A DNA stretch of 64,000 nucleotides from Fomitopsis serialis (taxonomy: Eukaryota; Basidiomycota; Agaricomycetes; Polyporales; Fomitopsidaceae). The notes below the pieces were generated by a model. That model saw nothing but the letters and a program-made list of their open reading frames with translations. It had not been told where the DNA came from and ran no database searches. Location: positions 60,494 through 124,493 of the forward strand of contig NW_025955083.1 of the NCBI RefSeq assembly GCF_022376445.1, written 5' to 3'. This document shows positions 32,230 to 44,284 of this stretch, piece by piece. How positions within the stretch are numbered: position 1 is the stretch's first letter; the number at the start of each line of letters is the position of its first letter. Made by a program: the position numbers and the translations under genes.

Positions 32230-34328
32230 AGCTATCTCACAGCCTGCTTCCACTTTCAGCAATGGTTGGGTCCTCCGCGTGCAGCGCCCGCCTGCCTCGC
32301 AGCCGCCTCGGCGACCCCGCTCCCAAGTAGTGTTAAGTTCGCTATTCGGCCACTTGCTGGCCCAGGCCAGCAGGCGTTCCTCGTGCTCGCGCTCGAGCCG
32401 AGCATCGTGGAGGGCGCAATCGAGGGCGGCGAGGGCGTGCCGAGCGCCATGTTGCTCGTCGCAGGGCTCGCGTTCAAGGATCTCGAGAAGTGCGTCCAGA
32501 GCACAATCAGGCATCTCCCGGCGCACTCGCAGCTGCGCGCGCCGCTCCGCAACGCGCTGAAGGTGTTCATCGTCGCGGGCCCTGCGCGGCCTCACCACCT
32601 ACCTGCGCAACCGAAGGTCCACGACCCGAACGGCCTCGACCAGAGCAAGATTCCGTTCTTCTCGCAGCGGAAGCCTGCGTTTTCTGTGCGCTTCTTGGTG
32701 GCCGGTGTGCCCTACCACAGCAAGTACCTCAAGGGATGGCAGAGAAGCTGCTCGAGGAGGATTTGGGTGGCGAGGAACATTGGGCGAAGGAGGACCTGGG
32801 TGCGGCGGTCTATCATGCCAAGACCGGTGAGCATCGCATGCTTTGATGTAAAGGCTCCTCGGACTGATCGTGCGGTGCCAGGTAACGATCTCCGCGAGCT
32901 TACGATGTCCCTGCCGCACTCCCTGGGTGACCAAATTTTCACCTCTCCACTGTACTGGGCGAAGGCTACGAACTTCCCCGAGACCGCGGCACACGCTATT
33001 GACTTCGGTCCGCGTGGCCTCAGCGGCGCGTAACCTCAATGGCCGCGGCGCCCGCGTCAGCGTCGCGGGAGACAAGTCGAGGAGCGCCGCTGAGTTGCAC
33101 GACGCGCAGGTAGTGAAGAGGGAGGAATGGTGGAGCAAGAAGTTCATGCCCAGTCTCGTGAAGGGGCGGTACGTTCCCTACAGCATTCGCTCATTGTGCG
33201 TTGCTGACCTTTCTGCAGCGATGGCAAAACTCACTTCGACACGCCGTTCTCCCGCCTCCTGGGCAAGCCGCCAAACTTGGTGGCTCGTATGGTGCATGCC
33301 ACCGCCAAGGCAGGTTTCGTCAGCGCCGCCCTGGCGTCTGGGCATCACGTCGAGCTTGCTGGCGGGTGGTCACTACAACGCTGCTGCCCTCCGCACGAAG
33401 GTCGCCGAGATCCAGGGCAAGATCCCCGCTGGTGTCGGTATTACTCTCAACTCGCTCTACATCAACCCGCGCCAGTTCGGCTTCCGGTTCCCCCTGTGGC
33501 AGGAAATGTGCCGCGAGGGCCTGCCCCTCGAGGGCTTCTGCGCCGCCGCAGGTATCCCCAGCACGGAGAATGCAGCCAAGATCAACGGTGGCCTCGAGGC
33601 GGTGGGCACCCGGCGCATTTCGTTCAAGCCTGGATCCGTCGGCGGCATCCGCCAGGTCGTCAACATCGCCGCGGCTAACCCAGACTTCCCTATCATCCTG
33701 CAGTGGACGGGTGGCCGTGCGGGTGGCCACCACTCGTGCGAGGACTTCCACCAGCCGATTCTCTCGACGTATCATTCGATCCGCCGGCACAGCAATATCT
33801 CGCTCTTCGCTGGCTCTGGGTTCGGTAGCGCGAACGGCGCCTGGCCGCATCTTCCTGGTGACTGGTCCGCCAAGAAGTTCGGGATGCAGCCCATGCCACT
33901 CGACGGGTTCCTCTTCGCGCCTCGCGTCACGGTCACCAAGGAGGCGCACACGAGTTCTTCACTCAAGGATCTCATCGTAGCGGCGAAGGGTATTGATGGC
34001 GTGCAACGGGAAAGCACCTACGCCAAGGAGACCGGCGGCATCGTGGCCGTCAAACCCGAGCTCGGCACGCCCATCCGCAAGGTCGCTGCTGCACACGCTG
34101 CCAAGCTGTGGATGGAGTTCGACGAGACTGCCTTCAAGATGCCAAAGGAGAAGAGCGATGCGCGGATCAGCGAGAGGCGCGCAGAGATCATTGCGAAGCT
34201 GAACAAGGACTTCGCGAAGCCGCGGTTCAGGTGGAAGAAGGGCGGCAGCGTCGTCGCGGGCATCGCTGACATGGCCTATGAGGAGGTCGTCCTCCGCATG
34301 GTCCGCCTCGTGTACTGCCCACCTTGCT
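32230..34328 (+). pseudogene. FAS1-like: Fatty-acid synthase beta fragment: acyltransferase end plus enoyl-reductase domain
   Basis: Plus-strand segments in several frames match fungal FAS beta: GLDQSKIPF, FSVRFLVAGVPYHSKYLKG, NFPETAAHAIDFGPRGLSG, ARNLNGRGARVSVAGDK, THFDTPFSRLLGKPP, AKAGFVSAALASGHHVELAGG, AGVGITLNSLYINPRQFGFR, LQWTGGRAGGHHSCEDFHQP and GSGFG. The GGRAGGHH segment is the FMN-binding enoyl-reductase signature. The frame shifts after GLSG and again after HHVELAGG, and the dehydratase and later domains are missing. An intron of about 50 nt (33169-33219) is still present, so the copy arose by DNA duplication, not retroposition. Intact FAS beta is about 2,000 aa and works in a dodecameric complex with FAS alpha. 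Confidence 0.9.
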
Positions 34329-34648
34329 GAGCTTCGATCGCAAGCACAAGCTGCGCCGCGCACCATCCAGACCTCGCGCTACTGACCGGTGCCACCGCAC
34401 ACCCCGCAGCACAGTCCATCGTCGAATGGCGATTCGGGTTGGAGAGCTGGGCGGCGGGGTGGGCGGCGCGGCAGGAGCAAAAGTACGTACCCCGCCGCCG
34501 AGCAGGAAGCTACCGGGCACCGTTGCTGGCAGCCAGTCCGGGTCGCCTACCTTCGCGCGTGCCCATAGTCGGTGGTTCTCGCAAAGAGTGAGCAGAAGCA
34601 TCGTTGCTCGTCTGTTGACTATACGCCGACCCTAGCTCCGTCTCCCAG

Positions 34649-36364
34649 TTGAAGCCACCGCGCCCACGTTCACTCCCCTCTGAGTCGCGTCCAGAAGACG
34701 AAATGCGATCGGAAGCGCAGTTCCAGCGGCTCGTTGCATCATTCTGCGAGCTACCTTCGCCACACCGAGTGCAGCGTCCGCCGCCAGATCAGGGCAGGTA
34801 TCCCGAGGAGGCAGGCACCGAGGAACCTCGCAGGCCGGATACGCCGAGCGGCGACAGTGAGCTAGAGGAAGCAGCGCCGTCCTTGTTCGTGGATCCGATT
34901 GCTATCCCGAAGTCCGTTACACCCGCTGCGAGTGTGAATGGGGAGGGGGGGGACATGAGCATGCTGGATAGTCCAGCGATGGATGTCGATGCCGTATGTT
35001 CCATCACTTTGTTGCCTCCCTGATCCTTGGACTGACACTGGAGTGAGACAGCCATCGTCTGCGGTCGGCTCTCCCGCTGCATCCTCACGGCGGTATACTC
35101 CACCTCCAACGCCAAGTGCCATTAGGACGAGCAAGCGGAAGAGTGCGCTGCGCCTAAGAGTTTGCTCTATCATTCATAACTGGTGTTACGTTCAGCGGAT
35201 GATCGATACGACCCGTACCCGACTACCAACAAGCGGCGTGCGGTCTCCATCCATCAGCTTCGCTCGGGACAACCAGCCATCGTCGTTCACCCCGGTACTC
35301 CTCGACGCCGAGCAGCAATGGGATACATTCAACATCCCACAGTGCAAGGTTGTGCCAGTGTCTCGTTGCTCGTCCTCTGTCGTCAATGTAAACGCGTCGC
35401 ACCCGAGCAGCTTGCTCGCGCCTTGCGCCCGCTGTTTGCAGGAGAGGTGCAGCAATCTCCCCGCTTCACGCAACGGATCGCTTCGAAGCATGCTTTCACG
35501 ATGCACGTCATGGAAAATACTCTTCCAGCTGACGCCGGTGCTCACACTCATTGACAGTCTCGCGATTCTGTCCGCCGTCCTCGGCTACGCGATCAAGGGC
35601 TCCTTCACCCCTTCCAACAGTCGCATCCTCGCAGCCTCAACACGCGACGCCCACATTCGGCTTTCCGCCGGTCAGCGTGTCCATCAACCATTCAACCCCA
35701 CAACTGAGTCTGAACCCGGCGGCATCGGGACTCGTTCGGTCGTCTCTGAAGGATTTCGCCGTGGCCGTGCTCCCTGCGCCACTTGTTGCTTCCACCTCGA
35801 GCAGTCAGCCGGCGGCCACGCCATCTTCCCACCAGGCGGACCCCGTCACCTCCGTAGATGCGCCGTCCGAATGCGCCTGCGGCTGCGAATTGATCACCTG
35901 GCCAGGCAAGTCCAAGGGTACCGCAGACTTGATGCTCCGTTCGGCGCCCGCGACGTCAGCTGCACACGACAACGGCAAGTCTAGTCTGGCGATGGTCTCC
36001 TCGCATGCGCGTTACGCTGCGGGCGGCGGGAAGGGCAAGGCTGCTGCGTGCGGAGGCGGCACGATGTTTGCGCTGAGCGCCTGATGCGGCGCGGGCTCGC
36101 TCGCGGAGATTCTCGGCCTCGGATACACCGTCGTGGCGCGTGCGGTCGCGCAAGACGTGCTCGTGCGCGGGCGATGGAACTGAGGCAGATGGGTGGATGG
36201 TCGTTCGAGTTGGTGCAGGAGAAGGTGAGGGCGAGGGTGAACAGGGCGAGGGAGACTGCGCGGGCGTCGAAGGACGAGATATTAACGATGCCAGATGCGT
36301 GGCCGGCCCGCGGGAGGCAGATGGTAGAATCCATGGCGGCGCGTAGGCTCGCGCAGGGCAGGTG
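34649..36364 (+). pseudogene. Ser/Pro-rich nuclear-type protein, decayed
   Basis: Plus-strand exons with spliceable introns read PSSAVGSPAASSRRYTPPP, then KRKSALRLR, then ADDRYDPYPTTNKRRAVS, then a frame-shifted SPSISFARDNQPSSFTPVL. The DDRYDPYP...KRRAVSPS pattern is one I recall from a conserved Agaricomycete family of Ser/Pro-rich, probably nuclear regulators. A one-base deletion separates KRRAV from the PSIS frame at about 35,243. Further down, MELRQMGGWSFELVQEKV (36,176 onward) looks like the C-terminal conserved part. The gene is interpreted as a broken copy; its function is unknown. Confidence 0.5.
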
Positions 36365-37026
36365 AGTGCGGGGCGGACGAGCGCGGGGCCAGGGTGGCTA
36401 TACGCACACAGGAGGGCGGTTCGGGGGCCGGGGCGCTGGACAAGAGTGCGAAACATGCGACGCTGCGTGAGGTCGGAGAGGCGGCAGTCGGCGGGTTTGG
36501 CGGTGCAGGATGCGTTAGCGAGGTGAACGAGAGGCAGGCGGGCGCCGGCGCGGCGGGTCCCGCACAAGGCCAAGTGCGCATGCTCAGAGCGAGTGAAGTA
36601 GAGCGGGTGCGGTGTGCGAGAGGGCACGCGTGGAGAAGACGAGACCGGGCGGGCGTGCAGATGCAGAATTTCGGCTGTGCGCAGAGGAAAGGGAGAATGG
36701 GCAGTGGTAGACAGAATGGGCGCTGCCGGGTGCACGGCATGTTTCGGTGAGAGCGAAGGCGCGTGTCGGAGGACCAGCAAAGGTGAAGTTAGGCAGCAGG
36801 TAGAGTGCCGCGAACTTGAACACGGCATGATAGATCACAGAGGAGATGCAAGTCGGGTGTGCCATGACGCGGATGAGGGCGAGAGTGTGAAGGAGGGAGA
36901 TACAGGGACAGGGTGCGTGTTTGCGTGCACCAGTCTATGTTAGCATCGTACTTGTCTCGTCTTCGTAGTGGCATGGTTTTGCCTTTCCATTGGCCTCTTA
37001 GCCTGCATTCTGTATGGTAGTTGTTT
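36365..37026. other. Gene-free purine-rich stretch
   Basis: G/A-rich on the plus strand, with open frames of Arg/Gly-rich composition on both strands. I see nothing supported. Confidence 0.4.
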
Positions 37027-39065
37027 TCAATTCGTCATAACATCACCAAAGTAAGTACACATGAGTACGAGAGAAGCTGTCCATAATCCAGTCAGGGACT
37101 CGTCGTCTGCACGGCCTTGCACTGCATACTTCAGGCCCTGCAAACCCTGAATCAGCTCCTCTGGCCAATTCGTGTCGCCAGTCTCAACTGCGATGGTGTT
37201 AAGGCGCTCGGCAGGTGGTATGCGGCCTAGAAATGATGAGACACCTTCGTCTTCTGGGTTGTTCGCCTCGCGAGAGCCCAATAGGGCATCCTCTCCGAGA
37301 CCCTCGAAGTCGACCCCATAATACTCGAGTTCTTCGTCTGTCAACAGCTGCTGATGTGGAGGAAGTTGGCCACCACGGATACCGTGGACATACATGTCCC
37401 AACCGAACATATCGGAAGGTGTACGATTTACACCAGAAATAGTGTGGTGGTTCCAGCCTGAGACAAAATACAGCAGTTCTGTGTTGATCAGGGGTAGGAA
37501 GAGATAGTGCAGGAGGTGAATGTGGTCGATGTTGTTGATGTTCAGCCCATGGCGGAGCTCGAGGTCTGTGAAGAAGTCAGCCCATTTTGATGTTACTTGC
37601 GCTGTGGCATCGACCCATAGGCGCTCGATTCGAACATTGTGGATGCTCCTGTATGCAAGTGACGAGAATCAGTACAGTGTATAGTAGAGGCACATGAATA
37701 GGCCCACCGCCCCCAAATATACGAGCCTCTTCCAGCCCCTACATGATCGTCCATCCAGCATGCTGTCTCGATGTTTTCCGTGCCATGGTCTCCACGAAGA
37801 CGAGATGGTACTCCAAAAACTCGGCAGGCGTTGAGAAAGACATCAAGAACGGTCGAGCCTCGGTTGTTGTTGCTCGCGCGCAGACCCACAATAAGCCTTG
37901 AGTAGCCATCAATGAATCCATGTATGACGATGCGCCAGCGAATAAGACCTGCACCGCGGACGTCAGAAGGCAATCACTGCGACCTACACCGAAACAGACA
38001 TACCATGTTGGCCGTCATGGTGCCAGAGAGCGTTCGGACCAGCTACCTGGTACTTGCGGCGTTCAATGCGGATGCGATCGAACACGCGCCGCACAGGGTC
38101 GATTCGAAGCAGGGATTGCCTCACCCGCGCTTTCGAGACATGGATGCCCAGAGTCCCCCGCAAAAAGCCAACCATCATGGTAGCCCCGGCGCGGCGGTAA
38201 TGTACCCGGAGCTCCCGGACAGCGGTGTCAAGGTCGTCGTCACTGATGTCGGTGAGAGGTCGGGTATAGGAGGTGACCCGGGAGCTAGTATCTGCAGCCA
38301 GATTGTCTGCCTCGGAAACCCTGAAAGAAGTCATGATTCCTCTGTATCTCTCGGCAAAGACTTGCATACCTGGTCTCGGAGTCCTGGTTATGCTCATCCG
38401 AAGATTCGGAAGCATATCCATCATGTGTGCCATCGCCTGGGTTGTTCTCCACCTCTTCCATACTGCTCCTGCCATCGTCGTAGCTCGGTTCACCTTCGCG
38501 TCCAGCAAATGGATCAGACCGACACTCGCTGATGCCATACTCAATGAGAGCAGCTCGTACAGTAGATCGGTGTATGTTTAAAAAACGCGCTATATCCGCG
38601 ATAGACTTGTGGCCATATGCCCAGCGGAGCCACGTCGGGTCGATGACAAGCCTTGGTCGGCCACGCCCACCACCATGGACCTGGGTGAGGATGACAGGCC
38701 TGCCATGATGAGATTGATCGAGGCTGTCACTGTGGAGGAGGTGGACATCATGACGAAGGAGTCCAAGACTATCCCGCATGATCGTAAGCTCCGAAGCATC
38801 GAATACACTGGCATTCTGGAGAAAGATCAAGGTAATCGTCAGCTTGCAGTATGTTAGGTATAAGAAGGCTTACCTGTTCAACAAGCTGGCTGAATTGCAT
38901 AATGTCATCTCCGAGACGAGCAATGACAGTAGGGTCGGACGAGGTCACCGTGATATCTTCAACATTCCGCACATACTGATGATACCGCAGACGAAACTCG
39001 TTCAAGAGCTGCTGGTCCCGAGAAGAATCGATTCCGCGGGTGTTGCGATCCATACTGGTCGGCAA
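37027..39065 (-). CDS. DDE integrase-type DNA transposase, intact (605 aa)
   Basis: Five exons (39065-38874, 38815-38370, 38320-38004, 37948-37708, 37648-37027) give an unbroken frame. A helix-turn-helix (SIADIARFLNIHRSTVRAAL) lies in the N-terminal third. After an acidic linker comes an rve-like catalytic core: LWHHDGQHGLIRW with the first Asp, HGFIDGYSRLIVGLRAS, RLRGDHGTENIE with the second Asp, and SIHNVRIERLWVDAT with the catalytic Glu. GWNHHTISGVNRTPSDMFG follows. The D-D-E set is complete. Proteins of this type are common in Agaricomycetes and are annotated as integrase core proteins, thought to move DNA elements. The 21-bp array begins about 200 bases upstream of its start. Confidence 0.9.
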
Positions 39066-39259
39066 AACGGAAGGGCAAGCCTGAAGGACTCGGAGGATGC
39101 TGGGGTTCGTTGTCTGCCAGTGAAAGCTGCGGCACCATCAGAGATCGGATTAACAGTGGGCAAGCACCTGTCGGACGCACCCTATGATGCAGCCGCTGGC
39201 AAGTCGCCGGCCACGAATGTACTGCGAGCAAGCCAGCTGATTGCACGGATAGCTTGAAC

Positions 39260-39795
39260 GAGTAAGTCAACTGACTGTAAGTGTACGATCAGGTACGATG
39301 AATGCGTAATTCAGCAAGGTGTAAGTGTATCAACTCGGAGTAAGTCAGTAGTGCTAAGTGTATGATCGCCGCGGCTCGAGTAAGCCAGCTACAGTAAGTG
39401 TATGATTGCTACGAGTAAGTCTCACTACGAGTAAGTCAGCTACCGAGTACAGACTACGCCGGGTAAAGTGAGTTAACTGGGTATATACTGTACGAGTAAG
39501 GCGGCGTAGTGTACAAGTAAGTCAACATAGTGCATGAGTAAGTCGGTGTAATGCACGAGTAAGTCGGTATACTGCATGAGTAAGTCGGTGTAATGCACAA
39601 GTAAGTCGGTGTAATGCACGAGTAAGTCGGCGTAGCGTACGAGTAAGTTGGTGTAGTGCACGAGTAAGTCGGCGTAGCGTACGAGTAAGTTGGTGTAGTG
39701 CACGAGTAAGTCGGTGTAGCGCACGAGTAAGTTGGCGCAGTGCACGAGTAAGTCGGTATGTGCACGAGTAAGTCGTCACAGTGTACGAGTACAGT
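39260..39795. repeat. 21-bp tandem array, about 15 units, with looser AGTAAGT repeats to the left
   Basis: From about 39,488 to 39,795 the unit CACGAGTAAGTCGGTGTAATG repeats about 15 times, mostly at exact 21-bp spacing with point variation. From 39,260 to 39,480 the core AGTAAGT recurs irregularly. The unit is 7 codons long and has no stop on the minus strand in any of the three frames. It lacks unique spacers, so it is not a CRISPR array. Confidence 0.93.
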
Positions 39796-40805
39796 GGAAC
39801 ACGCAAAGTGCGACCAGCAGCGACGCACATCGCGCGCGAATGTAAGTCGCATCACTATAACTAAGTACACAAGAGTACGACCTACCTAGTAAGTAATTTT
39901 TCACGAAAACGCCACTCATAGTTGTCCGACTGATGCTCGCCTTCGTTGCCAGTACTTGCTCACGCGAGCTAACACGACGAACGAACACATCCGCTCACCT
40001 CAGAGCACACAGACGTAGCGCTATCAACCTTCCGCCTACTTGTCCGCTCACTGACTCATCCACCGGCCTCCCGAACACCCGCCCGTTCGATCGCTTGCTC
40101 AACCGTCCCCTCATTTACCAGTTTTCTCACTCGCCGTCGCGCATGCACGCTCACTTGTTCGCTCGTTGCTTTTCCTGGCCACTCGGCCGGTCGCCTGCGT
40201 GCCCGTCACGTCATGTATTTATGCATTGCGAATGAAAAGAAGGGTGTGTGAGCTGTTCAGTATGTAACTATCTCGTCCACGTCTCGTCCATGCGCAGCCC
40301 ACACGCAACTTTGGCCGGTGCATGTCTTCGCTGTGAGCTCTTCGTCACAGCCTAGTCACTGTTTTCATACATAAGCTCAGCCAATATTCGTGTAGCCTCG
40401 AATAAAGCTGGTGCTCAGGGTGCATTGTATTCCATATGATAGGGAGACTGCAGTAGTGTACGGTACAATGACGGTGCTAGCTTTAGTCTGCATGTGGGGA
40501 ATACATTCATATTTTGCCTCGGTTTCATTTTCCTTCAATTTCGTGCAGGTAAGTCAGGGAATTCGCAGCCTGCCTGTGCGCGATTTTTGACCCTGGGGCC
40601 TTGCGTTATGGAACTCGCTGCAATGTCTCGTCAAGCGATCCGTACTAGTAGTACCCTTGTAGTACCCTCTGTCGGTTTACCTCGACCACGAACCTCGGTC
40701 TACCTGAGCCTCGCCCTCGACGTTGCTAAGTAGTATCATAAATATCATAAGTAGCGGAGACACTGGCATAATATCATAGTACCTCCTCCGCCCCGATCTG
40801 AATCT
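39796..40805. other. Gene-free stretch
   Basis: Ordinary intergenic sequence with pyrimidine-rich parts (39,990-40,210). No gene or structured repeat recognised. Confidence 0.45.
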
Positions 40806-41176
40806 CACCGGAGACACGGGCCAGATCGAGGTCGCCCTAAATTCGCCTCAAACTCATTCCTACATCGAGCCAATGGGATGTAGTTTGAGGTCGCCGGCAT
40901 ACATATACGATGCGCTCTCGGGACGGCCGAAAGTTTTTGCCCCAAATTCAGGATCTTTGATAGCCCTAAAGCGGAAAGTCAATTCAGTTGACCAATTTCA
41001 GACCGGCGCATAAGCTTCATTTGGGCCATTGATAATAAGACAAGCCCATATTGAAACACAAATCTTGAATTTATGTTCGGGTTTCCGGCCATACAAAATC
41101 ACGTCCCATTGGCTCGATATAGGCATGCGTTTGGGCCAAATTTGAGATGACCTCATCCTGGCCCATGCCTCCGGTG
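40806..41176. mobile_element. MITE-like element with 73-bp terminal inverted repeats, CACTA-like
   Basis: The left arm 40806-40878 and the right arm 41104-41176 are inverted copies over all 73 bases, with roughly a dozen substitutions and no gap. Both begin CACCGGAG and end at ATCGAGCCAATGGGA. The element is flanked by TCT on both sides (40803-40805 and 41177-41179). CAC termini with a 3-bp duplication are typical of the CACTA/EnSpm superfamily. There is no ORF, so it would need a transposase in trans. The superfamily assignment is inference. Confidence 0.82.
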
Positions 41177-41376
41177 TCTAAAGCCGCGCACGCTTGCGAC
41201 TGCAGTCTGCTTGCCACCTGCACTGCTCGCCACTCCGCAAAGCCGCCTTGTCTCTCAACGACTACCGCATCGTAGTGCACGCGTGCACGGAACTGTAGTT
41301 CAAGTTGTCTATCCTATACTAGTCCCACCACCAGACTTCGTGGCCTTAGATTTGTGTCGCGGAGTGTTGGGAGTTT

Positions 41377-42862
41377 GTGCTCTCTAAACGGTCGAGTCGT
41401 CGGAGGATCGTTAAGTATAGGAGATTTACGTCGGACTCTGGCACCGGTGAGTCGTTGTATGTGCTGTCCTCTCCCAGAACTCAAGGCATGTCACGCATAT
41501 ATGCGGTTCTTCGTCCGCAGAGCGTCATGTTGGTGCCAGTCTTCCCACCGGAACTTTGCCAGAACATACTGGACCTCTGCTACGACCGTCGTTCTCTCTC
41601 GGCGTGCAGCTTGACTTGCCGTGCGTGGGAGAAATGGGCTCGCCGTCGTCTCTTCGAGGCCGTCAAGCTTACAAAGGTCGATCACTGTCTCTCCTTCGTT
41701 GCCATCCTGAAGTCGTCGGTATCGGCAGGCACCAACATACGAGACTATGTCCGGACTGTCAGTTTCAGCTCTTATGGATACGCCCGGCCTAAATGGCGCG
41801 ACGCTGCTCGATGGGCGTTTCGTCACCTGCCGAACATCGTATCATTGCATTTGACCTTTTGCAACTACAACGAACTCGTCGCCTGGGCTTCCTGCGACGA
41901 ACAGGTGGACATCAATGCTGCCTCGCGGTCTATAGGTTCTCTGTTCTCTTCATCCAAGATTTCGAGCCTCAGCATTTCCTGGGTGTCTTTCAAATCTTGG
42001 GAAGACTTCTGGACGCTCTGTACATGTTTCCCGTGCCTTACGAGACTAGAACTTGGGGACATGGAATTTGACCAACCACTACAGCCGGAGCACCCAGTAC
42101 TAGAGGTCAAGCCAAATGACACAGCAAGCATGCCTGCTCTTACGACCATCAAATCTCTCGTTGTAGTTTCCGGTGCTCAAAACACGGCGATCATCCTATG
42201 TGGTTTATCACGGTATCTATTCGAGCTTCGTCTACGACAGGTAGACTGTATCTGCGCTGGAGGCGACCCTCGCATGTTCGATGTCATCATGTCATCAGAG
42301 CAGTCTCTCGAATATCTACACCTAACGTTTTGGAATGACTCATGTGAGTGTAACTGTGGCGCGGCTCAAAGCGTTGTATTCACTTTGTCTAGTCCTGCGA
42401 GAGGGCGATTTGACGAAGCACACGAGGTTGAACACCCTTGTTCTTGGATTCCTCTTCAGCTATTTCATTCCGGGTGACAAGCCGTGCATTGCCCTTCAAA
42501 CGTTCCTGTCTCGTCTCAACGTTGGGTGTATGCGCGAGCTCGTCGTCTGCGTCGAGCTCCCCGTCCGCCCTGCGGGCTCCATGTGCTGGGAGTTCTTCGA
42601 CTGGTCGGCCCTCGATAGCTCTCTAGCTGTCCTCGCGAAGAATCGACCCGCTCTCCGGGTTACGTTTGACCTTTCCTTAACTCTCCTCGGCGGAGCCGCT
42701 TCTCCCGATACCTTCGGACCTTTGGCGAGCCAACTGCGTAAAAGCCTGCTTATGGGCTTGAAAATCAAAGTGGTGGCGAGGCATGGTCCCTCCAAGCGTC
42801 GTCATTCTGATGACACCGTGAAGACATGCTGGCTCTCCGTTACGCCTCGCTCATTGGTATAA
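41377..42862 (+). CDS. F-box domain protein (478 aa)
   Basis: Two exons (41377-42343, 42393-42862) give a continuous frame. The F-box-like region is FPPELCQNILDLCYDRRSLS, then CSLTCRAWEKWARRRLFEAV (residues about 55-95). Leucine-rich, repeat-like sequence follows (NIVSLHLTF, LTRLELGDMEF, FELRLRQVD, LEYLHLTFW). Such proteins act as substrate receptors of SCF ubiquitin ligases and are greatly expanded in Agaricomycetes. The real start may be Met at 41488 or 41527, because the first ~50 residues look unlike the family. No damage is visible. Confidence 0.8.
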
Positions 42863-43621
42863 TTTGCACGGTGAGCTATAGTCTTGGCGATTAGCGGTGG
42901 AGTCTGACGTGACGGCAGTACGCGCATTACAGAGTAGCTGGGGTTCTAATGCAATTCGTACACCAGAGCGACGATCAACTTCAAAAGCATAGTAGTTCGG
43001 CTCGTACGGCTCAGTGTGCTCTCTCAGATCATCGCTCGAATCGTAGTGTGCGCGGAACATTGACTCGTGTCGCTTATTCATGCCCACATTCTCGTGCCTC
43101 TCATTCTTGGATTTATAGCAATCCGCACGCTCCGAGGTCAGTCAATGCTGCTCATGGCAGCGCAATATAGCGACCGACGCTCGTAAGACGGATATGTGCG
43201 CTTCATGTTGAAGCCAAGCTTCCTCGTGGGTATTGCCCGTCAAGTTTGTCGCGGCGTTGTCTCAGTCATGTGGCATATACACTGCCGATCCAGTACGGCG
43301 TCTTATCAGACACTCATCGGTCTATCATTCATACTGCGACCTTCGTGCTGTATTGTCTCAGCGTGTTCTAAGGTCAGTGCAGTGACTTATGTTGATGGTA
43401 GCGGCCCACTGAGCTTCTATACTTGTGTTGTAGTCTGTACAGGCTGCAAGCCCGCCTCATTGCGTACGGCAACCTCAGTCGTTGAACGCAACAGTTAGCG
43501 TGTCGTACTTGTGAACGAAGTGTACCTGCAAGTCTCAGATCCCTTTGTGAGAACACCTTGAAGTATTGTCTCTGCGATGTGATGACAAGTTGACCCCATA
43601 GGAGGCGACACATCCTGCCTG
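42863..43621. other. Gene-free intergenic stretch
   Basis: Between the two F-box genes. No domain is recognised in any frame. Confidence 0.45.
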
Positions 43622-44257
43622 ATGGAACCACAAACACTGCATATCGCGCTGCCACCCGAACTATGGGACCCCATCGTCGACGAACTGTCGTCTGACCGCT
43701 CAGCCCTCCGGGCATTCAGCCTAACACAGCGTGCATGGGTCGCTTCGACCCGGCGGCGCCTTTTCAAGGCGATCGAGCTGAGGGGCACCGAGCGCTGTGA
43801 ACGCTTTCGAGACATCCTCATTTCATCTTCGTCGGTCGGTACGGGTGTGGCGCAGTGGGTATCCGACGTCACACTCAGCGTGGTCCGCCTGCGTCTCGAC
43901 GTCCCCGAGGACGCGGAGGCGTCCGATATACCACTCCTGGAGGAGACACTCTCGAGGCTGCCCAACGTGGACAGTCTACAATTGTACGACGTGGATGTCA
44001 AATGCGGGCCGGAGAGTCAGACCGACGGCGATGCCAGGCTAGAGGAGGGATACCCAGATAGGCCGCTTCGATCGTTGTTCACCTTACCGAAGCTGCGTTT
44101 GCTGGCCCTCAAGTCAATCTCGTTCGGATCACCCTTTGACACAATGCTTCTGATCTCTGCTTTTCCGCAAATCTCTTCGTTGAATTTCCTATACCTGTAT
44201 CATCCGCGTCTGGATGTGGATCCGACACACTGGCCGCCTCAGCTACGAGCCTACTGA
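43622..44257 (+). CDS. F-box domain protein, 3'-truncated (211 aa)
   Basis: It starts MEPQTLHIALPPELWDPIVD, followed by SLTQRAWVASTRRRLFKAIE, a clear F-box with the arrangement seen in the neighbouring gene. Leu-rich segments follow (LPKLRLLALKSISF, SSLNFLYLYHPRL). Relatives are usually 400-600 aa, but this frame stops at 44,257, directly before a perfect palindrome and GGCCGG-rich repeats. It may have been cut by the insertion of the KDZ element. Confidence 0.78.
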   Translation: MEPQTLHIALPPELWDPIVDELSSDRSALRAFSLTQRAWVASTRRRLFKAIELRGTERCERFRDILISSSSVGTGVAQWVSDVTLSVVRLRLDVPEDAEASDIPLLEETLSRLPNVDSLQLYDVDVKCGPESQTDGDARLEEGYPDRPLRSLFTLPKLRLLALKSISFGSPFDTMLLISAFPQISSLNFLYLYHPRLDVDPTHWPPQLRAY

Positions 44258-44263
44258 GTAAGA

Positions 44264-44284
44264 TTTAACGTTCGGAACGTTAAA
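44264..44284. repeat. Perfect palindrome at left edge of repeat block
   Basis: TTTAACGTT-CGG-AACGTTAAA is a 9-bp stem with a 3-nt centre. It separates the truncated F-box ORF from the GGCCGG-rich sequence and is a candidate for the left end of the KDZ element. Confidence 0.7.
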
